In this document: piece by piece, positions 26,601 to 33,017 of the stretch
Layout of the letters: each line of letters begins with the position of its first letter
Position numbering within the stretch: the first letter of the stretch is position 1
Assembly: GCA_015056495.1 (NCBI GenBank)
Contig: SVGC01000001.1
Location: 1 to 64,000 of the forward strand
Reading direction: 5' to 3'
DNA length: 64,000 nucleotides
Origin: Butyrivibrio sp.
GTDB taxonomy: Bacteria; Bacillota; Clostridia; Lachnospirales; Lachnospiraceae
Position numbers and translations under genes: made by a program
The notes under the pieces: generated by a model
What the model was told of the DNA's origin: nothing
Databases searched by the model: none
What the model saw: only the letters and a program-made list of their open reading frames with translations

Positions 26601-28005
26601 TGAAGCAGAAAGACTTGCAAAAGAAGCTCTTGACGCAGCACTTGCACAGGGTGGTATTGATTCAGCCAAGGCTTCTGAGCTTGAAGAAGCATACAATACA
26701 GCAGTAGCAAACAGACAGGCAGCTGAGAGTGAAAAGACAACAGCACAGAACACAGTCAGCACACGTACAAGTGAACTTGAAGCAGCGAATACAGAACTGG
26801 CTAATAAGCAGCAGGATCTTGCAGATGCCAATGCAGCAGTTACTGAAGCAGAGGCAAACAAGACAGCAGCAGAGACAGCTCTTGCAACAGCTCAGGCAGA
26901 ACTTACAGCAGCACAGGCAGTAGTTACATCACTTACAACTGAAAAAGAAGAAGCAGATAAGGCAAGAGACAATGCTAAGTCAGCAATGGATGCAGCAAAT
27001 GAAGCTCTTACAAAGGCAGCAGCAGATGTAACAAAGGCAACAGAAGATGTTAGCTCAGCACAGTCAACAGTAGAAAGCCTTACAGTACTTATAAAAAATC
27101 TTGAAGATAAGAATACACAGCTTGCAAACATAGCTATAGAAAAGGCACAGGCTGAAGCAGATGCACAGTCAGCAGAAGATGATGCAAATGAAAAAGCTTC
27201 TATAGCAGCAGATCTGGTAGAAGCAGCTCAGAAAGCAGTTGATGAAGCAAAAGAAGCACTTGAAAAACTGAACAGCCTTGTAGCAACAGTTGATACAACA
27301 GGACTTAACGAACTTCTTGCAAATCTTGCAACAGCTAATCAAAAGGCAGCAGATGCACAGGCAGCAGCAGATGCAGCTCAGGCAGACGCTGACGCAGCTC
27401 AGGAACTTGCAGATGCAGCAAAGCAGAAGGCTCAGGATCTTGCAGATGCAGAAGAGGCAGCAAGAAAGGCAGCTGAGATCGCAGCCAGCCAGATCACAAC
27501 TGGTGGGAACACAGGAAGCGACTTATTCGGTGATCTTACAGATGATACAACTGGTACAACAGATGCAACAACATACACAGTTACAACATCTAATGCAGTA
27601 GTTGCAACAGCAGCTGGCGAAGAAATAGATGTAGTCACAATAGATGATGAAGCAGCTCCATTAGCAGATGGAACACAGGTTGTTGGCAACAACACAGCAG
27701 CAGGACAGAATGTTACAAACAGTGAAGATGGCAATGCAGATGGCACAACAATAATCGAAGACGAAGATGTAGCTCTTGCATCAACAATCGAAGACGAAGA
27801 TGTAGCCCTTGCATCAACAATCGAAGATGAAGAAACACCTCTTGCAGATATGCCTGAGATCACAACAAACGAAACAGATACAGATACAGTTCACTTCGGT
27901 ATCCTCGCAGCTATCCTTGCAGCAGTATCAGGCTTCTGGCTCATACTCTTCAAGAGAAGAAAAGATGATGAAGAAGAGGAAGAGACACAGGCACAGAATA
28001 AGTAA
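23623..28005 (+). CDS. giant Ala/Gln-rich coiled-coil surface protein (1460 aa)
   Basis: Signal peptide MKRNNLVNKKIISAIAIGLS, cleaved after SLAA. Residues ~40-640 and ~860-1290 are very long Ala/Gln/Glu/Thr-rich heptad coiled coils (AETAAKDAYTQAQS, TTAKEAADAKASAAK types). They are interrupted at ~640-860 by a globular non-repetitive segment (NAQYGEDNVSFDEEKNLYVV, DDWSNITGVHGTFAPLEQSY). The tail has three copies of an acidic TIEDEDVALAS-like unit, then one hydrophobic helix (FGILAAILAAVSGFWLILF) and KRRKDDEEEEE. That is the layout of a sortase substrate or membrane-anchored adhesin, but no LPxTG is visible. AAAAGGAG precedes the ATG. Role inferred: fibrous surface spacer or adhesin. Confidence 0.85.
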   Translation: MKRNNLVNKKIISAIAIGLSAVMASTPITSLAAENEALDNNDNNSTTENQQEETAVATQNESSQEMTQAVEQVTEAQTAAENTAQVAQSEETAVLNQVVIESAETVATESTETQESQTEATQASDLLDTVADESNQSAQSSIDAKDSVEAAQEIIDDAQKNVDAATTVVSEKTDDAIGAAESATMAADDTNRSLEAATEANEAAQNSETSEEAEQNAFIAQAAADEAAETAQIAQADADAASQAALEAQAAYEAALAEATAAQEAAEKELAEGKASAQQALDDAQAALDAAQALKDAADEAAAKATEAAEVAENAAADAEKAAQEAADELEEAREQLAVANETLEEKTAAETAAKDAYTQAQSNATAATNTYNEAVTAAETAAQNLTDAQSTVETKTQAVQDKEADVTAKETALSQAQAAASEATTAVTTAQKAVTDAESALETAKTALSEATSKVTEMQEAENSAKAAWESAVAELGSTSAEAQQLKQAYEDAKAARIAAEDAKNTAAGAVATAATEKTNADNALTQAQSAVTTAEGKVTAAQNALTEAQSALTTAQNEKAEADAALVAATTAKEAADAKASAAKAAADVAETALGTAESELGIAQTAYDDAKEYYDNLLNSLTTYEAEQTLKNPNATPEEKKAAADAIMNAQYGEDNVSFDEEKNLYVVTGEDGSEKYYEVKADGNDIDINELSVTYEPTTCIEETDWTRNPNQLDRKERELKKKYGNSDDYVISLFAYDTYEGNRLVRYYSYRVFEAEDQTSTAAEINAMAPSGYIDPNKIEGRYEAENLLGRPEVYEAHCEFTTDDDGYVTGVQWYYRQGFGMIKRYIPEDDWSNITGVHGTFAPLEQSYTTNTTVAKIRDMSELVEAAENNKTEALNNLNTATTNHTNAQTTYDNLKSAYDAADATAKAKADAETAAQNTVTQKETAVTNAQNTVSAKKSALETANTNLEAAQSAEQEAQNNVTAKQTALDEANADLTTKTNTYNDAVEAERLAKEALDAALAQGGIDSAKASELEEAYNTAVANRQAAESEKTTAQNTVSTRTSELEAANTELANKQQDLADANAAVTEAEANKTAAETALATAQAELTAAQAVVTSLTTEKEEADKARDNAKSAMDAANEALTKAAADVTKATEDVSSAQSTVESLTVLIKNLEDKNTQLANIAIEKAQAEADAQSAEDDANEKASIAADLVEAAQKAVDEAKEALEKLNSLVATVDTTGLNELLANLATANQKAADAQAAADAAQADADAAQELADAAKQKAQDLADAEEAARKAAEIAASQITTGGNTGSDLFGDLTDDTTGTTDATTYTVTTSNAVVATAAGEEIDVVTIDDEAAPLADGTQVVGNNTAAGQNVTNSEDGNADGTTIIEDEDVALASTIEDEDVALASTIEDEETPLADMPEITTNETDTDTVHFGILAAILAAVSGFWLILFKRRKDDEEEEETQAQNK
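27751..27846 (+). repeat. 33-bp tandem repeat inside the surface-protein gene
   Basis: ACAATCGAAGACGAAGATGT with GCTCTTGCATCA is repeated three times, the last diverged, encoding TIEDEDVALAS units just before the C-terminal anchor. Confidence 0.85.
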
Positions 28006-28056
28006 TAAAAGCAATAGATAAATAATTATCCAAATGGTTCTCCTTTCATTGTGATC

Positions 28057-28105
28057 AAGAAGTTCCTGATGATTCTATAAAGAGTTATCAGGAACTTCTT
28101 ATTAT
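28057..28105 (+). terminator. hairpin terminator of the surface-protein gene
   Basis: AAGAAGTTCCTGAT / ATCAGGAACTTCTT, 14-bp perfect stem followed by ATTATT; the T-tract is weak. Confidence 0.7.
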
Positions 28106-28109
28106 TGTC

Positions 28110-28252
28110 AGTCTCATCAAAATGAGACTGTGAATTAATTGAAAATTGCTGAAATGGTGGGATTTATATAGGAAAGTCTCATTGCAGTCTCACTGAGTCT
28201 CATATGTAAATGAGACTTTGTGAGACTTAGTTATAAAATCTTTATATGAGAC
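28110..28252. promoter_or_regulatory. cluster of eight GTCTCA/TGAGAC words forming nested hairpins
   Basis: GTCTCA at 28111, 28176, 28187 and 28197, TGAGAC at 28123, 28211, 28221 and 28247. They pair as AGTCTCAT/ATGAGACT (28110-28129) and as a nested ~18-bp stem (28186-28227). The rest of the 447-base gap has AAAGCG-TAA-CGCTTT near 28350 and a CTACTT...AAGTAG hairpin near 28376-28402, but no promoter I can defend. Confidence 0.6.
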
Positions 28253-28452
28253 CTAAAACAAAATAGCAAATACTCACTTATCGGCTAGGGATAGATATTG
28301 ATTTTTTTTATGCTGTGTTGTATATTATTTTTATTATACTTTAGCGATTTAAAGCGTAACGCTTTATAGCGAGCAACTACTTTTTTAGCTGCAGCTGAAG
28401 TAGATCATAATTCATTACAATACGAAAAAATACGTTTGGGAGGTAAATTATT

Positions 28453-29469
28453 ATGAAAAAGAAAATTCTTTCCGCTATTCTGAGCGGAGCAATGGTACTT
28501 TCACTTATGGGATGTACTGGTGCAGCAACTACAGAGACAGCTACAACAACTGAGTCAACAGATACAGTTCAGAGCTCTTCTGATACTACAACAACATATA
28601 CAGTTGGTATCTGCCAGCTTGTACAGCATGTGGCTCTTGATGCTGCAACTCAGGGATTTAAGGATGTTTTAACAGAGGAATTTGGTGATCAGGTAGTTTT
28701 TGATGAACAGAATGCAGCTGGTGACAGTGCGCAGTGCTCAACAATATGTACAGGTTTTGCTTCAAACGGAGTAGATCTGATCCTGGCTAATGCAACTCCT
28801 GCTCTTCAGTCAGCAGCATCAGCAACAGCAGATATTCCGATCCTTGGCACATCTATCACAGAATATGGTGTTGCACTTGATATCGACAACTTTGATGGCA
28901 CAGTAGGTGGCAATATATCTGGTACATCTGATCTTGCACCACTTGATCAGCAGGCAGACATGGTAGTTGAACTGTTCCCGGATGCTCAGAAGGTAGGGAT
29001 CCTGTACTGCTCATCTGAAGCAAATTCAGTATATCAGGCTGATACAGTTAAGGCAGCACTTGAAGAAAAAGGTATCGAAGTTACTGTTTACACATTCTCA
29101 GATTCAAATGATGTTGCATCTGTTACAGAGAGCGCATGTGCTGAAAACGATGTTCTCTACATCCCAACAGATAACACAGCTGCATCTTGCACAGGAGCAA
29201 TCTCAAATGTAGCTCTTCCTGCTGGTGTACCTATCGTTTGTGGTGAAGAAGGTATCTGCCAGGGCTGTGGTGTTGCAACACTTTCAATTGATTATTATGA
29301 ACTGGGCAGAACAACTGGTGAGATGGCTGTAAAGATCTTAAAGGGTGAGGCAAATGTTTCAGAAATGCCTATCGAATATTATGCTAACCCTGTAAAGAAA
29401 TATAACAAAGAAATTTGTGATCAGCTTGGAATCACAGTTCCAGATGATTACGTTGCTATTGAAGAATAA
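28453..29469 (+). CDS. ABC transporter substrate-binding lipoprotein (ABC_sub_bind family)
   Basis: 338 residues with a lipoprotein signal (MKKKILSAILSGAMVLSLMG, lipobox MGC). After a Thr/Ser-rich linker the mature domain has the type-1 periplasmic-binding fold of PF04392 proteins (YTVGICQLVQHVALDAATQG, DLILANATPALQSAASAT, FPDAQKVGILYCSSEANS, VPIVCGEEGICQGCGVATL). Members are associated with uptake of aromatic amino acids or related small molecules, but the ligand is not readable here. First gene of a three-gene importer, ribosome site TGGGAGG. A hairpin (29497-29538) separates it from the permease and could reduce expression of the membrane genes relative to the binding protein. Confidence 0.9.
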   Translation: MKKKILSAILSGAMVLSLMGCTGAATTETATTTESTDTVQSSSDTTTTYTVGICQLVQHVALDAATQGFKDVLTEEFGDQVVFDEQNAAGDSAQCSTICTGFASNGVDLILANATPALQSAASATADIPILGTSITEYGVALDIDNFDGTVGGNISGTSDLAPLDQQADMVVELFPDAQKVGILYCSSEANSVYQADTVKAALEEKGIEVTVYTFSDSNDVASVTESACAENDVLYIPTDNTAASCTGAISNVALPAGVPIVCGEEGICQGCGVATLSIDYYELGRTTGEMAVKILKGEANVSEMPIEYYANPVKKYNKEICDQLGITVPDDYVAIEE

Positions 29470-29496
29470 AAAGAAAGTATAAAATATGACTTCTTG

Positions 29497-29538
29497 ACTT
29501 CTCATGCCGAGAATACTTGAATTCTTTTGGCGTGAAGT
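29497..29538 (+). promoter_or_regulatory. intercistronic hairpin in the ABC operon
   Basis: ACTTCTCATGCCGAGAAT and ATTCTTTTGGCGTGAAGT pair imperfectly with a 6-base loop, 28 bases after the binding-protein stop. Likely an mRNA-stabilising or partial-termination stem. Confidence 0.5.
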
Positions 29539-29566
29539 AACAAAAATATTTTTTCAGGTGAGTTAA

Positions 29567-30541
29567 ATGGATTTAGTTTCTTATTTTCAATCATTAACAC
29601 TTCAGGGATTTATAAACTGTTTTCCGTCAGGTATAGCGCAGGGGCTTATCTGGGGAATACTGGCCCTTGGTGTATATATAACTTTTAGACTTTTGGATAT
29701 TGCCGATCTGTCTGTAGATGGAACCTTTACTACAGGTGGTGTTGTTGCGGTCATGCTGATCCTTGCCGGATGGCATCCGGTGCTGGCTTGCATCGTAGCA
29801 CTTATTGCAGGACTTATTGCGGGAACTGTGACAGGTCTGTTGCATACACTTTTGGGAATACCGGCTATTCTGGCTGGTATTCTGACTCAGTATGCTCTTT
29901 GGTCTATCAACCTTGCTATCATGGGAATGAAGGCCAATCAGTCTGTCAGTGTTGATAAGTACAATCTGTTATTATCATCCCGTTATATCAATCTGGCTAT
30001 TGCAGTAGGACTTCTGGTTACAGTGATCATCATTGCTGTTCTGTATCTGTATTTTGGAACAGAGCAGGGTTCTGCAATTAGAGCTACAGGTTGTAATCCC
30101 GAAATGGCCAAGGCAAACGGAATCAACATATCTTTTATGAAGGTTCTTGGACTTGCTCTTTCTAATGGTATCGTAGCATTTTCCGGCGGTCTTATGGCAC
30201 AGTTTCAGGGATATTCCGATATCAATATGGGAAAAGGCGCTATCGTAATAGGACTTGCCGCTGTCATCATAGGTGAAGTTATTGGAGATGCTCTTTTTGG
30301 CAAAAAGATGAATTTTGCTCTCAAGCTGTCATTCATTGCCTTTGGTGGAGTCATCTACTATGTTGTTGTAAAAATAGTGCTTTGGTTAAAGCTTGATACT
30401 AACTACCTGAAGCTGTTCACAGCAGTTGTAGTAGCGCTGTTCCTTGCTGTACCTTATCTTCAGAAGCAGGCAGCAACCTCTTTCAGAAAAGCCGGTAAAA
30501 ATGCTGTCAAAAAGGCAGATGCAGGAAAGGGGGATAAATAA
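29567..30541 (+). CDS. ABC transporter permease (COG4120 type)
   Basis: 324 residues and about eight to nine hydrophobic segments of the branched-chain/ribose permease superfamily (GIAQGLIWGILALGVYITFR, GGVVAVMLILAGWHPVLACI, LGIPAILAGILTQYALWSIN). The cytoplasmic coupling loop is near GSAIRATGCNPEMAKANGI, typical of this family. A basic tail (RKAGKNAVKKADAGK) ends it. It forms the membrane channel with the ATPase encoded 2 bases downstream and takes substrate from the preceding binding protein. Confidence 0.92.
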   Translation: MDLVSYFQSLTLQGFINCFPSGIAQGLIWGILALGVYITFRLLDIADLSVDGTFTTGGVVAVMLILAGWHPVLACIVALIAGLIAGTVTGLLHTLLGIPAILAGILTQYALWSINLAIMGMKANQSVSVDKYNLLLSSRYINLAIAVGLLVTVIIIAVLYLYFGTEQGSAIRATGCNPEMAKANGINISFMKVLGLALSNGIVAFSGGLMAQFQGYSDINMGKGAIVIGLAAVIIGEVIGDALFGKKMNFALKLSFIAFGGVIYYVVVKIVLWLKLDTNYLKLFTAVVVALFLAVPYLQKQAATSFRKAGKNAVKKADAGKGDK

Positions 30542-30543
30542 TT

Positions 30544-31374
30544 ATGGATTATCGAGTAGATCATTCACATCCAATGCTTGAGCTGAAGGATGTGTATAAG
30601 ACTTTTAACCCTGGAACCATCAATGAAAAAAGAGCATTGAATGGCCTGAATCTCACTTTGTATGATGGCGAATTTGTTACTGTTATCGGTGGTAATGGTG
30701 CCGGAAAATCAACTATGCTCAATGCTGTAGCAGGTGTATGGCCAATAGATCAGGGCTCCATAACAATTGATGGCATCAATGTAACTGGTAAGCCTGATTA
30801 TCAGAGAGCTGCCCTTATAGGACGAGTTTTCCAGGATCCTATGACAGGCACTGCTGCAACTATGCAGATAGAAGAGAACCTTGCTCTTGCTGCAAGAAGA
30901 GGCAAGCCTAGAATGCCATGGAAAGCCCAGCTGACCAACTCAGAGAGACAGTTATTTAGAGAGAGACTTGCCAAACTTGATCTGGGCCTTGAGGACAGAC
31001 TGACTGCCAAGGTAGGACTTTTGTCCGGTGGCCAGAGACAGGCTATAACTCTTTTGATGGCTGCACTCCAGAGACCACGTCTTTTGCTTCTGGATGAGCA
31101 TACTGCAGCTCTCGATCCTAAGACTGCCCACAAGGTACTGACTCTTTCAGAAGAGATTGTTCAGCAGGACAATCTGACAGCTCTTATGATCACACACAAC
31201 ATGAAGGACGCTATCACATATGGTAATCGCCTTATCATGATGAATGAAGGCGAGATCATTTATGATGTATCCGGCGAAGAGAAAAAGAATCTCCAGGTAT
31301 CTGACCTTCTCCACAAATTTGAGGAGTTTGGCAGCCAGGATGCTGTAAATGACAGTCTTGTGCTAAATAAATAA
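30544..31374 (+). CDS. ABC transporter ATP-binding protein (COG1101 type)
   Basis: 276 residues, complete nucleotide-binding domain: Walker A GGNGAGKST, Q-loop at GRVFQDPMTG, signature LLSGGQRQAI, Walker B LLLLDEHTAAL and H-loop MITHNMKDA. It powers the importer with the permease 2 bases upstream. The pattern LDEHTAALDPKTA, with His after the Walker B Glu, is characteristic of the COG1101 subgroup paired with ABC_sub_bind proteins. The operon ends in a palindromic repeat with a T-run. Confidence 0.95.
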   Translation: MDYRVDHSHPMLELKDVYKTFNPGTINEKRALNGLNLTLYDGEFVTVIGGNGAGKSTMLNAVAGVWPIDQGSITIDGINVTGKPDYQRAALIGRVFQDPMTGTAATMQIEENLALAARRGKPRMPWKAQLTNSERQLFRERLAKLDLGLEDRLTAKVGLLSGGQRQAITLLMAALQRPRLLLLDEHTAALDPKTAHKVLTLSEEIVQQDNLTALMITHNMKDAITYGNRLIMMNEGEIIYDVSGEEKKNLQVSDLLHKFEEFGSQDAVNDSLVLNK

Positions 31375-31376
31375 TT

Positions 31377-31458
31377 AGAGTCACTGGGGACGTATCAAAA
31401 TGACTCATTGCATGCAATGAGTCATTTTGATACGTCCCCGGTGACTCACTTTTTTTTA
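31377..31458. repeat. GACGTATC palindromic repeat, copy 3 (terminator of the ABC operon)
   Basis: Two ~34-bp arms, AGAGTCACTGGGGACGTATC, AAAATGACTCATTG around CATG, and the complement to GGTGACTCACT, then TTTTTTTT on the plus strand. It begins 2 bases after the ATPase stop. Confidence 0.9.
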
Positions 31459-31468
31459 TTTAAAAAAC

Positions 31469-31497
31469 TTGAAAAATCAGTATAGATGTGATATCTT
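31469..31497 (+). promoter_or_regulatory. predicted promoter of the 85-aa protein
   Basis: TTGAAA (31469-31474), 17-base spacer, TATCTT (31492-31497), leaving a leader of about 100 bases. Confidence 0.5.
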
Positions 31498-31603
31498 TAA
31501 GATGTAGTAATGAAAACTACATGTAATAATTTGAAAAACTAAATTGATTTTAAAGTGCAATGTGATCACTAAAAATATTAGCGGCACGAGAAGGGAGTAT
31601 ATT

Positions 31604-31861
31604 ATGACAACAAAGGATTTAAGTAACTTCTTCAATTCTCATCTGGTTCCAAAGAAACTTTATAGCTTAAACAAGAACAGAAAGAATAGAATCTGCATGG
31701 AACAGGTTAAAAATGGCTGGGATGTATATTTTAGTGATAAAAAGGACAAGGTAGGCATCTCACATTTTAATTCTGAAAATGATGCATGCAATTTTATGAA
31801 GAATGAAATCAAGAAATTGATGGAACAGCTCTATGGTATTACATGGGCAGCTATCAGATGA
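31604..31861 (+). CDS. small hypothetical protein (85 aa)
   Basis: ATG preceded by AGAAGGGAG; an upstream in-frame ATG at 31544 has no ribosome site. A basic soluble protein (MTTKDLSNFFNSHLVPKKLY, NKNRKNRICMEQVKNGWDVY, then a C-terminal helix NDACNFMKNEIKKLMEQLYG). No recognised family. Monocistronic, with its own promoter and terminator. Confidence 0.7.
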   Translation: MTTKDLSNFFNSHLVPKKLYSLNKNRKNRICMEQVKNGWDVYFSDKKDKVGISHFNSENDACNFMKNEIKKLMEQLYGITWAAIR

Positions 31862-31917
31862 TTTTTCAAGTCATTTGGCAAAAAAATATTTAACAAAAAT
31901 AAATATGAAATATTAGG

Positions 31918-31950
31918 AAAAAGAGCGCTTGTTTGTGGGCGCTCTTTTTT
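31918..31950 (+). terminator. intrinsic terminator of the 85-aa gene
   Basis: AAAAAGAGCGC / GCGCTCTTTTT, 11-bp stem with a 10-base loop and a T-run. Confidence 0.9.
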
Positions 31951-32030
31951 GATATGATATGCAGGGTCGCAAAGGAGAGTTCGTAAATTAAGATTATCTG
32001 AATAATGTGACTTTGTTGTGGGGGATACAA

Positions 32031-32720
32031 ATGAATATACATGGACTTCAAAAGATGACTCTTTTAGATTATCCAGGAATCGTTGCAGCAACTGTCTTTT
32101 TGGGAGGTTGCGATTACAGATGCCCCTACTGCCATAACTTTGAGCTTGTGGATGGAACCGCCAGCCCTATTATGTCAGATCAGGAGCTTTTTTTATTTTT
32201 GGAAAAAAGAAAGAATCTACTGGACGGCGTGGTCATAACCGGTGGAGAACCTTGTCTAAGGCCAGATCTGCCGCAGTTGGTCAAAGCAATTAAAGATATG
32301 GGCTATAAGGTAAAACTGGATACTAACGGTAATCATCCTGATGTGCTGAGGAAGCTGCTGGAAGCCGGGTTGGTAGATTATGTAGCTATGGATATCAAGA
32401 ATTCACTTCCGAAATATGGCATGACTATTGGAGTACCAGGCTTTGATACAAAGGATGTGCAGGAGAGTGCAGCTATTTTATTAGATGGCAGTACAGATTA
32501 TGAGTTTAGGACTACTGTAGTCCACGAATTTCATGAGCTAAACGACTTTGAGCTGATAGGTCAGTGGATAGAAGGCGCTAAAGCATACTATCTTCAGCAG
32601 TATACTGTTCGGGACACTGTGCCGGACAAGAGTTTGACATCACCTACCGAGGAGGATATGAGACTTTACCTAGATGTTGTAAAAAAATATGTTCCAAATG
32701 CAGTCGTAAGGGGAGTCTGA
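32031..32720 (+). CDS. nrdG: anaerobic ribonucleotide reductase activating protein (radical SAM)
   Basis: 229 residues. Uses a [4Fe-4S] cluster and S-adenosylmethionine to generate the glycyl radical in NrdD. The cluster motif CDYRCPYC (CxxxCxxC) is in GGCDYRCPYCHNFELVDG, followed by VVITGGEPCL (GGE motif) and KLDTNGNHPD. Length and LDYPGIVAATVFLGGC fit the NrdG2-like subgroup. ATG 32031 has GTGGGGG upstream; an in-frame ATG at 32007 would place that site inside the gene. It lies 297 bases upstream of its target gene nrdD, separated by a structured leader. Confidence 0.93.
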   Translation: MNIHGLQKMTLLDYPGIVAATVFLGGCDYRCPYCHNFELVDGTASPIMSDQELFLFLEKRKNLLDGVVITGGEPCLRPDLPQLVKAIKDMGYKVKLDTNGNHPDVLRKLLEAGLVDYVAMDIKNSLPKYGMTIGVPGFDTKDVQESAAILLDGSTDYEFRTTVVHEFHELNDFELIGQWIEGAKAYYLQQYTVRDTVPDKSLTSPTEEDMRLYLDVVKKYVPNAVVRGV

Positions 32721-32732
32721 GAAAATGACAAA

Positions 32733-32958
32733 AACCACAAGATATTGTGGTTCAAAAATAAAGTTCTAACAACATATTGACTCGGACGAGTATTAATGTT
32801 AACTTATAAATATCAAATATTTATCAATATTTAGTATATGAGTATTAACTAAATATCGATTATTTAAAAGACAACAAGTCAATATTTTTTTGATGAAAAT
32901 GGCTTGTTTTCAGTATTTTTGGATCGTAATTTAACAAAATACCGATGATCCAAAAATA
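32733..32958 (+). promoter_or_regulatory. structured region between nrdG and nrdD
   Basis: Three hairpins: AACCACAA-GATA-TTGTGGTT (32733-32752), AACAAGTC...GGCTTGTT (~32872-32909) and a 12-bp perfect stem TATTTTTGGATC / GATCCAAAAATA (32914-32925 / 32947-32958). TTGACT at 32777 is a possible -35 with only a weak -10. I see no NrdR box and no known riboswitch, so whether this is a processed operon spacer or an independent nrdD leader is open. Confidence 0.5.
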
Positions 32959-33017
32959 TATTATCTTTTGCAGGAATTGGATATGCTGGTTCCTGTGTTC
33001 TTTAAAAGGGGGTTCTT

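Noticed and set aside
24275..27863. Long antisense frames within the Ala/Gln-rich surface-protein gene
   Set aside because: They mirror the low-complexity GCA/CAG codon run of the + gene; products are Ala/Ser- or Leu/Gln-only with no start signals.
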